Assembly: GCA_936432065.2 (NCBI GenBank)
Contig: OW386293.2
Coordinates: forward strand, 65,365,965-65,429,964
DNA: 64,000 nt
Reading direction: 5' to 3'
From: Rutpela maculata
Lineage: Eukaryota > Arthropoda > Insecta > Coleoptera > Cerambycidae
The stretch's first letter is position 1, and each line of letters begins with the position of its first letter. The notes beneath the pieces were generated by a model, which worked only from the letters and a program-made list of their open reading frames with translations, did not search any database and was not told the DNA's origin. Below, piece by piece: positions 1 to 8,767 of the stretch. The position numbers and the translations under genes are program-made.

Positions 1-2697
1 CGTTTCCCGTCTAGTGAGGCATTACCGTCGTATTCGAGCGACCGTCGCAGGTATGGATTTAAAATCCAGCCTCTTTTGTTTCAAGTGCGTCTAACGAGCA
101 CATGTTTTGGCAAACGCTCTGCCTAATTAAAGTTGCAATCGCTTAAATGGATTAACTAAGTAAGTTAATTGTTGATTAATTATGATATTAGTTAAATCCT
201 AACCAGGGTATTTTATTTTAGATACTGATTGAATTCTATTTTCGATTTCCGATTCCTAATGCATAATTCAAAATTTTAATTAACGTCAATGTAATGCACA
301 TGGTACCACCATTTTAAAAAACTACGTATTAAATCGTAAATCACAACGGACATAATCCCTGCGGAATAGATGGTTATGGAAGGCTTTATATAGGAATTAA
401 ACTAAACTGGGACGGTTCCGACGTCATAACAGGAACACATTTACATATCTTGGAAGAAATAAATTTTCATAATTTTTTTGTCTGGAAGCCATGCTTGGTG
501 ACGCAGTGACGCCGACGTAGGGCAAGTAGCGAGATCAAGTTAGCTGGGGAATTTAGTTTCATGCCGGAATTGGTAACCCATGTGATGTGCTATCTTCGTC
601 TTCCTTAACCTACGAAGAAGTGTCAATTTTTTCGCTGACGTCCAGGGGACATCACGTTCTTATTAGGAGGATCCCTCGATATAAGACAACATCAACGTCT
701 TATTTCTAAGATAAGTCTAGTTTTTTTATTTGCCATTTACCACCCTTCTAACAAAGTTTACAGTTGTTTTATCACAACGGCTGCTATAAGCAGGATATAA
801 ATTTAAAGTAAGTAAACAAAGTGTAAGTTGATCGCTATTGAAACAATAGAGCCATTCTACGATTAAGTCGTATATTTTCTTAATGTTTAAACCTTTGGTT
901 CGTGCAATTACAAATTGTTTTATCAAAAGTGTTGACCGTGTGGTCGTATTTTAAAGTGCAGCTGTGCTTTAACCTTTATCGATTTTTGTTGTTTACCTTT
1001 TATCATGAGTATTTGTTGCGTACTGTAGTACAAACTTTTATAGTTTAAAATTATTTATATTGCCTATTATAGATACTTCTATAATTATAGTCGCTAAATT
1101 TTAGGTTAGTTTTCTACGTTATATTTAGTGATAGAAATTTACCTTGGGTCACGGGGTTATTTATTGATTTATGGTGTTTTAGTGATAAACAAGTTTAATT
1201 AACATACTACTAAGTTGTCATTTTTCAGTAGTGTTTTTACCTGAGTACGATAGATTTTGTAACATAACTTCTGTTGCTCCCGTAAAGTTAGACCGCGAGG
1301 TGAGGTTACGTTCTATTATAATTTTGCGTGTTAGTTTCACAAGAATTGCAATAATCAAGTTCTAGTAAGCAAGTTCAACATTCATAGTGACATAGTGTTA
1401 GGAAATGTGTTTCCAGTGGTTAATTTAATGGGAGAATTGTTTTAGTTTCCCTTAACTGAGTGAGTAAATTGCTATAAATGTTTTGATTTTGTTTTTGCTG
1501 AACAAGTCATAGTTCTCCCAGGTCAAAATGAAATAGATGTTTAATAGTCTAAGTTGATGGGATAAATTCAGTATTTATAGTAGTAGGAAGTTAATTTCCG
1601 TTTGTTTATTGGTTGGGATTTGTCCTTATTTCCCTCTTTCTTTGTGAGCGGCTCACTATAAATATTTGACTTGTCTTGCATAAACTTTACTCAAAATTTA
1701 GTTATTTGTTGGCCTTCTGCCTAACTAAATTTACTGACTACCATTTTCTTGGGGAGACTGTATCGTGAACTTGTAATAAAATGTAAATTTTGGCCATCAT
1801 TTGTGAATCAAGGCATTGAAAATTATCATTTGAACCTCAAACTTTGTAACGTAACCTTGGCACCGGTGTCTTTATTCAGAGCTAATTGGCCTAACTTTTG
1901 CTGGGGTTTTTTTTGATTATTGACCAACTAAGCTAGGTCGTCTTTTTTGGATAAGGGAATTGTTTATCACTAAATGTCGCCGGGATGCTAAAATAGTGTT
2001 AAGGATACTAACCTAACAATAATTTTGTAACTAATACTTTCTATAATTCAAAGCCACGAAGTTGGCATCTGTTGTTATTAATTGCTAACCCTCGAATTTT
2101 AGATCGTTTCGTGCGATTGGTTGTGATTAAATTGTTAAGTTTTAAATTTTTTGTGTTTCTCTGGTGTCTGCTGTATCGTACCTTTCCTTTTCCGTCTCTT
2201 CTTTAGAGACTGGCGCCCAAAATAACTCTTGTAATTTTGCCTTCAAAAAAACTGAAAATTGTTACACAAAAAAAAATATAAAAAATTTTTTGACAAAATT
2301 TTTTTCAAACTTTTACAAATTTTCTAAATTTTTTTACATCATTAAACACTCTTGGCCTTATTGGGACCGTTGCTTACGCTTACCCATGGCCCTAGGCCTC
2401 CTACAAAAACTGGCTAGCCGAGCCTAATTTGTTTTGGTAACAGGTTATTACCTTGGTGAGTTTATGCAATTTTAGTGTCCAAACAAATTAGTTTTGTGTC
2501 ACCCAGGGAATATAAATTTGGCTAATAAATACTACAAATTAAATTGTAAGTGATGATGTCAGTTTGGGCTTATCCCATTTAATTTTATAGTAAAACTTCA
2601 TAGTTAAGAACTCAACCATCTTAGAGTTTTGTGGATTTTTCCCGGGCAAAAAGACAAAAAGATCAATGTAGCCTTCGATGAGGGAGAACACGTTACA
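1..2697 (+). repeat. 5' LTR (first ~133 bp outside window)
   Basis: This is the same sequence as 8901-11597, and it ends CGTTACA at 2697 directly before the primer-binding site. The 5' 133 bp (TGTAATGACC... in the 3' copy) lie left of the window. A TATATAG at 388-394 is a possible core promoter but is unproven. Small ORFs inside the LTR (for example 726-926 minus and 2164-2427 plus) match nothing I know and occur identically in both LTRs, so I do not call them genes. Confidence 0.95.
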
Positions 2698-2698
2698 G

Positions 2699-2716
2699 TG
2701 GCGCCCAACGTGGGGC
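2699..2716 (+). promoter_or_regulatory. Primer-binding site, tRNA-Lys type
   Basis: TGGCGCCCAACGTGGGGC begins one base after the LTR end. It is complementary to the 3' end (including CCA) of the tRNA-Lys species that prime several animal retroelements. It would prime minus-strand DNA synthesis. Confidence 0.85.
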
Positions 2717-2899
2717 TTTCGTAAAATTTGGAGGCAAGAGTGTCCATTAAATTTACAAAATTCAAGAGTCTTTACCTTTCTATTTTCCTTGCTTTTCAAA
2801 ATTTTTTAACTTGTTTAAAATTTTAGTGTATGTACCTTTTTTAGTTTCTTGTTACTAATTCGTGTTTTCCCTAGTGTAGGAATAAAATAGTAAGCAGTC

Positions 2900-5044
2900 A
2901 TGGAGCCAAATTATCTGTCAGTAGAGGAGCTGAACTTCGAACTTTATATACGAGGGACGAATGTCGAGGGAAACTGTGACGTCAAGAGAGCTATTTTACG
3001 AGGACACCTACAGAGCGAAAAGTGTCAACTAACGTCTCATCCAAAGGTTCCGTTAGATAATGGGATGGAAAGAATCATCTGTATTGATAAGGTCAACACG
3101 CTGGAACGTATGGTAAACAGGTTTGCATTTGATAAACGTCATCCAGATTATAAAAGATTGAAAAGTAAACTTTTACATGTCAAAAATCGAGTAGATTATT
3201 TAATAGCTGAGTATCAGACAGAAGCTGATTTTAAAACTGAATTAACCACAAAGATTATGTTGCTTTTGGATTTGCTAGAGAATAAATCTGGTAATGTACC
3301 AGAAGTAAATTTAATTGAGTTTAACCAAGCAAATGATAACATTTTACCTTCCGCGGTAACTGTTAGTTCACCAGTAATAATTTCACAGGCCAATATGTCG
3401 AATCAAACCTCGACCAGTCACCAATTCTCCGTTACCAGCTCAAGTTTTGTCCCACAAACCACTATGCATTTCAGTAATTTAAATTCATACAGTAATCTAA
3501 ATGTAAACAATTCGACTTCACAAAATAACCCAAATGTCAATAATTTAAATTCACAAAACAATTTAAATGTCCATAATTTTACCGTAACAAATAACCCAAA
3601 TGGAAATATGTTAAACTCACTATATCATTCAAATGTCAGTACTGGCAATTCACAACGCGACTTAAATTCTAGTACTTTAAACACACAGTCAAATATAAAT
3701 TTTTGCACTACAAGTTCTCCGTTTACAAATAATGTAGCCCCAGGGGCCTATCAAGTTTCAAGCTCTTTTCGTGTACCTGAAGTAAGTTCTACTAATGTGT
3801 ATAATAATGTACCTATACCCAGTCACAACAATTTTCATGAAACTGTTCCTAGAACAAATTTCGGCCTGTATCAACAGTACTATAATGTCAATGACATCAA
3901 TCAACCTAATGACAATTTTTCAACACTACCTCGTCATTCGACACAATTGTTTAACCATGGACCTCTTAGAGAGCCCATAGTTAGTTCAAGTACCACCAAT
4001 CGTAATTTATATGTTCCTAGGCCAGAAAATACATTACCTTCCAGTGATACTAGGTACAGTGGGTTGCATACTGCACCTGGCGTAACGTATAACCACCCTA
4101 ATCTTGATTACAGTAAAGCTTTCTTCAGACTTTCGCAAGCTAATAGGAGTTTATTAAAATTTGACGGTAGAAACCAAACTTTACATAGCTTTTTAGAGCG
4201 TGTGGAAGAATTTTCAATGTCCCACAAAATTAGTAAAAACGACTTATTAACTTTTGCTCATGAATTCTTTGAAGGAGATGCATTAATTTTGTTTAGGTCA
4301 GTTCGTTCAAATTGCCATACGTGGCAAGATTTAGAAAATCAATTAAAATCAGTATTTTTACCCTGTGATTTTGAGGGAGAATTGTGGGACGCGGTTAGAG
4401 ACAGAAAACAAGGTGTATCGGAGAGAGTTTTAATTTTTATCGCAGTAATGGAAAATTTGTTTAGGAGATTTAGCCACCCTGTTCATGAAAGTACCCAGTT
4501 AAAAATCATCATAAAAAATTTAAGACCGTATTTTCAAGATCGTTTAGCCTTGCGTTATCCTTACAATATTTCAGAGCTAAAACATTTATGTAAAACAATA
4601 GAAGATGTTAAAATAAGCAACAGTAACTTTAAGGAGTCTAGTGGAAATTTTTCGAACCTTATAGGGCCTGATTTGTCTTTCTCTAAAACTAATACTCGTG
4701 GTATCACGCAGAAAGGTCATATTAGTGAAATATTAGAAGGTTTGCAAATGGCCGACACTAAAAGTTCCGAAGGTGTTGCGGACACTAGTAAACACCCTGT
4801 AAGCTCGCCTGAAAATCTGAACGTAACCATAGAGGCCGTAAAGTCTATAAAATGTTGGAATTGTGATATACAGGGTCACGCTTATAACAAGTGCCGTAAG
4901 AAAAGAACAATTTTCTGTTTCACTTGTGGACAGAAAGGTGTTATTAGAACTAAATGCTTAAAATGTAATTCAAAAAACGAGGTCACAACAGATCTAAGGC
5001 CGGGAGATGCTGTTTCGGACCCATTAAATCCGACCACACCTTAA
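2900..5044 (+). CDS. gag: Gag polyprotein of Ty3/Gypsy element (714 aa)
   Basis: This is the structural protein of the retrotransposon, which assembles the virus-like particle and packages the RNA. Residues ~1-130 resemble an N-terminal matrix-like segment. Residues ~150-400 are low-complexity and rich in Asn, Ser and Thr, with N-L-N repeats. Residues ~415-570 form the conserved retrotransposon Gag/capsid-like domain, recognisable from F-D-G-R-N near its start. The C-terminus has two CCHC-type zinc knuckles. The first (652-665) is a perfect C-X2-C-X4-H-X4-C. In the second (673-686) the His is replaced by Val681, so it probably binds zinc poorly. The start chosen is the first ATG after the primer-binding site. 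The stop lies 140 bp before the first pol ATG, but the pol frame (-1) is already open from 4948, so Gag and Pol overlap. Confidence 0.9.
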   Translation: MEPNYLSVEELNFELYIRGTNVEGNCDVKRAILRGHLQSEKCQLTSHPKVPLDNGMERIICIDKVNTLERMVNRFAFDKRHPDYKRLKSKLLHVKNRVDYLIAEYQTEADFKTELTTKIMLLLDLLENKSGNVPEVNLIEFNQANDNILPSAVTVSSPVIISQANMSNQTSTSHQFSVTSSSFVPQTTMHFSNLNSYSNLNVNNSTSQNNPNVNNLNSQNNLNVHNFTVTNNPNGNMLNSLYHSNVSTGNSQRDLNSSTLNTQSNINFCTTSSPFTNNVAPGAYQVSSSFRVPEVSSTNVYNNVPIPSHNNFHETVPRTNFGLYQQYYNVNDINQPNDNFSTLPRHSTQLFNHGPLREPIVSSSTTNRNLYVPRPENTLPSSDTRYSGLHTAPGVTYNHPNLDYSKAFFRLSQANRSLLKFDGRNQTLHSFLERVEEFSMSHKISKNDLLTFAHEFFEGDALILFRSVRSNCHTWQDLENQLKSVFLPCDFEGELWDAVRDRKQGVSERVLIFIAVMENLFRRFSHPVHESTQLKIIIKNLRPYFQDRLALRYPYNISELKHLCKTIEDVKISNSNFKESSGNFSNLIGPDLSFSKTNTRGITQKGHISEILEGLQMADTKSSEGVADTSKHPVSSPENLNVTIEAVKSIKCWNCDIQGHAYNKCRKKRTIFCFTCGQKGVIRTKCLKCNSKNEVTTDLRPGDAVSDPLNPTTP
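4972..4978 (+). promoter_or_regulatory. Putative -1 ribosomal frameshift heptamer A AAA AAC
   Basis: In the gag frame the codons here read TCA-AAA-AAC-GAG, giving the canonical X-XXY-YYZ heptamer A-AAA-AAC in the correct phase. The -1 frame is the pol frame and is open without a stop from 4948 through the pol ORF. A slip here would produce a Gag-Pol fusion starting in the pol frame at 4978. A short stem (GGCCG at 4998-5002 with CGGACC at 5016-5021, one bulge) lies downstream, but its spacing of about 19 nt is longer than typical. I infer the frameshift from phase and motif only. Confidence 0.7.
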
Positions 5045-5184
5045 ATAATAATTTTAGTCCTAAAACGCGCATAAGTAAAAATTTTAATTATCATCGTCGT
5101 AGAACAAACTTAGCTTCCACCGATAAAAATTGTACCTATTATCGCGGTAAATCAAACTCAGTTTTATCTAATAAAAATTGTCAT

Positions 5185-8100
5185 ATGAGATCACCTGTAA
5201 AAAACTCGAAAAATAAAATATCTAATAATTTCTCCTCGCTAAATGAAAATATTGACAATAAATGGTCTGATTGGTTATTAGTAGTTAAAAATTTTTATAA
5301 ACAGAAATTGATTTCTCCATTATTTGTTAGTAAGATATCAGATAATAGACCTTTTCTCACCATATCTGTCGATGGTATGAAGATGGATGCTCTTTTAGAT
5401 ACGGGGGCTAGTCAAACAGTTTTAGGAAAAAGGGGTCTTAATTTTATTTTGAACACAGAGTTAGAAATTGAATACAACCACTCACATTTCAATGTCTCTA
5501 CGGCCGATGGGCAATCTCAAAAGGTTATCGGTACCGTATTTTTACCTATCACTTTGGAAAATAAAACCGAAATCATAAAAACTTTAGTGGTTCCCAGCAT
5601 TAGAAATGATATTATCTTGGGGGTAGACTTTTGTAAAATATTTGGGCTAAATTTAGACTTTAACAATAAGTCCTTTGTTATGAGTGACCTTCCTTCTGAC
5701 TTATCTTTTAACCACGAAAATTTTCTATGTTCTATCATGAGTGAGGCTGATTTAAGTGAGGCCCAAAGCAAAAGATTAGAGTCAATCATTACTAAATTCA
5801 AGGAAATAAGTTCCAACTCCACTACATTAGGTTGTACTACGCTCGTTGAACATGAAATCGTTTTAACAGAGCCGGCACCTTTTAAGCAAAGAAATTTCTC
5901 AATGTCACCATATATGCAAAAACACCTGAACGCAGAAATAGATAACATGTTAGAACTTGGGGTTATACAACCGTCTAAAAGTCCATATTCAAGTAATGTC
6001 ATTTTAGTTAAAAAACCTTCTGGGGAATATCGTCTGTGTTTTGATGGTAGGAAACTTAACTCAATTACAAAAAAAGACTCATATCCTTTACCGAATTTAA
6101 CTCAAACTCTAGACAAAGTTAGAGATGCTCATTTTTTAACGGCCATAGACCTTAAACATGCCTTTTGGCAAATAAAATTAGCACCAGACTCCTGCGAAAA
6201 AACGGGCTTTTCAGTAGTTGGTAAGGGGCACTTTGAATTTACTAGGATGCCTTTTGGCTTATGTAATTCCGCTCAGCAGTTACAAAGACTTATTGATAGG
6301 TTATTCGACCCTTCTCTAGAACAACATATTTTCACTTATCTTGATGATTTGATCGTAGTAAACAAAACTTTCGACGAACACCTCAAAACGCTTTTACGGG
6401 TTTTTGATAGTTTGAAGTCAGCCAATTTAACTGTAAATGTTGACAAGTGCAAATTTTGCAAATCCAGTTTATCTTTTCTAGGCTACGTAGTAGACAAAAA
6501 TGGCCTTCATACGAACCCTGATAAAGTCAAGGCTATTATCGATTATCCCCGACCTAAAAACACAACTGAGGTTAAAAGGTTTCTAGGCATGGCGTCTTGG
6601 TACCGCCGTTTTATTAGTGGCTTTTCGGAATTAACCGCTCCTATAACCGAGTTGATAAAGGGTAGGCAAAAACGTCAAGGTATCCAGTGGTCTGACGTTG
6701 CGGAAAAATCCTTCCTTGAATTAAAACAGCGTTTGATTACTGCCCCGGTACTAGCAAGCCCGAATTTCGACGAGCTTTTTGTTTTACAATGCGATGCAAG
6801 CACTCACGCCGTCGCTTGTGTTTTGACACAAGGGGAGGGAGAGAACGAGAGAGTGGTGTCGTACGCCTCACGTACTCTAAGCAAGGCCGAGCGTAACTAT
6901 ACAATTACTGAACTCGAACTTTTGAGTTTGATGTTTGGCGTGTCAAAATATCGCTGTTATGTACAGGGTGTTAAGTTTAAGGTGATCACTGACCATTTCG
7001 CGTTGTTGTGGTTAACAAAGCTACAGAATCCTAGTGGCCGTTTGGCACGATGGGCAGTGCAGTTGTCCCAATATGACTTCGATATCGAACATCGTAGTGG
7101 TAAATTAAATGTAGTCCCGGATGCCTTAAGCAGAGCTGTTACCCACATTGACAGTATTCAGAGTAAACCCGACAAATGGTACGCTAAGATGTTAGTCAAC
7201 GTAAATAAAAATCCTGAATTATACCCAGTGTGGCATTTAGAAAACGATAAGCTTTACAAATTTGTTAAGAACAAGTACAAGTTAAGAACAAATTTCAAGG
7301 AATGGAAGTTAGTGGTACCGAAAGGTGACCGGTTAAATATTTTGAAAGAATGTCACGATGACCCTCTGTCATCCCACTTCGGCTTTAATAAAACTTATCA
7401 CCGTGTGTCCAATTGTTACTATTGGCCAGGTATGAAGGCTGATGTTAAGAAGTACGTATATAGGTGTGAAATCTGTCATGCACAAAAAGTATCACAACTG
7501 GGCCGAATTGGACTCATGGGGTCTCCTAAAAATATAAGTCAACCATTTCAACTACTTTCATGTGATATATCGGGGCCTTACCCCAAGTCTAAGTTAAACA
7601 ATTGTTACTTGTTAGTCGTAGTCGACTGGTTCACTAAATTTACTTTCATACATAGAATGAAACGAGCTACAGCTAAAGAAATTTGTAACTTTATCGAAAA
7701 TCAAGTTTTCTTAACTTTCGGTGTACCTCAAATTATGGTCCAGGACAACGGGTCCCAATTTACGTCAAAGGAGTTTAAGAGTTTGTTAACCAAATATTCG
7801 ATCTCGCATGCGTGGTATAACGCCAAATATCACCCACAATGTAACAATGTAGAACGAGCCAATAGGGTCATAGGTACTGCGATTAGATCTTACTTGAGAG
7901 AAAATAATCATCGAGACTGGGACAAACTGATACCTCAAATTGCAAATGCGATCAATACTTGTGTTCATGAAGCTACGGGTTACTCCCCAGCTGTCCTGAC
8001 ATTTGGGAGAGAACTCCCTAAATCTGGAAAATATTACGGTGAAATAACTTCGAAAATAAATGCTCCGGTTCAATTTGAAAATAGAAATAAATTAGCTTCT

Positions 8101-8424
8101 GAGCTGCAAAAGTTACAAGAATTATACAAAGATGTCGCCAACAATATTTCTAAATCTTATCAAAAGAATAAGAAACATTATGACCTCAGAAAAAGAAATA
8201 TTGAATTTGATGTTGGAGACACGGTGTATAAAAGAAATTACGTGTTATCGGATGCCGCAAGTTATTTTTCAGCAAAACTTGCTCCTAAATTTGTCAAATG
8301 TACTGTTGTAAAAAAGATTTCCCCTATTATCTACGAGCTGGTAGATGAACATAAAAAGGAATTAGGTAGATATCATATTAAAGACCTTAAGCAAGCTCCT
8401 GACGATGATCCCCAACGTATATAG
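5185..8424 (+). CDS. pol: Pol polyprotein: protease, RT, RNase H, integrase (1079 aa from first ATG)
   Basis: This supplies the enzymes for reverse transcription and insertion. Domains in order: aspartic protease with D72-T-G-A-S; reverse transcriptase with Y385-L-D-D; RNase H starting near D537, with a later T-D-H and the terminal D-A-L-S-R motif; integrase zinc finger H724-X6-H731...C761-X2-C764; and integrase core D794-X59-D854-X35-E890, followed by a C-terminal domain. All catalytic residues expected for Ty3/Gypsy are present and there is no internal stop, so the enzyme set looks intact. Coordinates start at the first ATG, but translation probably enters from gag by the frameshift at 4972-4978, adding about 69 codons upstream. 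An independent start at 5185 cannot be excluded. Confidence 0.93.
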   Translation: MRSPVKNSKNKISNNFSSLNENIDNKWSDWLLVVKNFYKQKLISPLFVSKISDNRPFLTISVDGMKMDALLDTGASQTVLGKRGLNFILNTELEIEYNHSHFNVSTADGQSQKVIGTVFLPITLENKTEIIKTLVVPSIRNDIILGVDFCKIFGLNLDFNNKSFVMSDLPSDLSFNHENFLCSIMSEADLSEAQSKRLESIITKFKEISSNSTTLGCTTLVEHEIVLTEPAPFKQRNFSMSPYMQKHLNAEIDNMLELGVIQPSKSPYSSNVILVKKPSGEYRLCFDGRKLNSITKKDSYPLPNLTQTLDKVRDAHFLTAIDLKHAFWQIKLAPDSCEKTGFSVVGKGHFEFTRMPFGLCNSAQQLQRLIDRLFDPSLEQHIFTYLDDLIVVNKTFDEHLKTLLRVFDSLKSANLTVNVDKCKFCKSSLSFLGYVVDKNGLHTNPDKVKAIIDYPRPKNTTEVKRFLGMASWYRRFISGFSELTAPITELIKGRQKRQGIQWSDVAEKSFLELKQRLITAPVLASPNFDELFVLQCDASTHAVACVLTQGEGENERVVSYASRTLSKAERNYTITELELLSLMFGVSKYRCYVQGVKFKVITDHFALLWLTKLQNPSGRLARWAVQLSQYDFDIEHRSGKLNVVPDALSRAVTHIDSIQSKPDKWYAKMLVNVNKNPELYPVWHLENDKLYKFVKNKYKLRTNFKEWKLVVPKGDRLNILKECHDDPLSSHFGFNKTYHRVSNCYYWPGMKADVKKYVYRCEICHAQKVSQLGRIGLMGSPKNISQPFQLLSCDISGPYPKSKLNNCYLLVVVDWFTKFTFIHRMKRATAKEICNFIENQVFLTFGVPQIMVQDNGSQFTSKEFKSLLTKYSISHAWYNAKYHPQCNNVERANRVIGTAIRSYLRENNHRDWDKLIPQIANAINTCVHEATGYSPAVLTFGRELPKSGKYYGEITSKINAPVQFENRNKLASELQKLQELYKDVANNISKSYQKNKKHYDLRKRNIEFDVGDTVYKRNYVLSDAASYFSAKLAPKFVKCTVVKKISPIIYELVDEHKKELGRYHIKDLKQAPDDDPQRI

Positions 8425-8767
8425 GGTTTTCTTAGTTTGTCCTTACCTGAAGGTAAATAAATATGACTAGCTTAGTAATAAGAACTGTAAATTTGTCTCC
8501 CTGATTATCCACGAGTATATTGTCCTTGTTCCCTTTATAATATTTTGTAAATTTTAAATTGTAATTTAAATCTGTTGTATATCGCTATTTTGTATATTTT
8601 ATGCCTAGTAGTGTTAGCCATGATTTAGGTTAGTATTAAGCTTTCGTGTATTTTGTAACATTTCTGTTAGAAATGTCTAAATTTTGGCATAAGTTGTTGA
8701 ATACTGAGTGTCGGCAACTCTGGTTTGGAGTAAGCTTACGCTTTAAAATTTGTTGGAAGGGGGTATT
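8425..8767 (+). other. 3' untranslated stretch of the Gypsy element with polypurine tract
   Basis: These 343 bp lie between the pol stop and the 3' LTR and contain no ORF resembling env. The purine run GGAAGGGGG at 8755-8763, four bases before the LTR start, is the expected primer for plus-strand DNA synthesis. Confidence 0.75.

Noticed and set aside
726..926. Small ORFs in the LTR (also 2164-2427, 9626-9826, 11064-11327)
   Set aside because: They are identical in both LTRs only because the LTRs are identical; they show no domain, and one lies antisense to the element.
5517..6002. 161-codon antisense ORF across protease/RT of the first Gypsy element
   Set aside because: It is fully antisense to well-conserved protease and RT motifs and has no recognisable domain.
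8425..8767. Possible env gene of the first Gypsy element
   Set aside because: Only 343 bp lie between pol and the LTR, with no long ORF.
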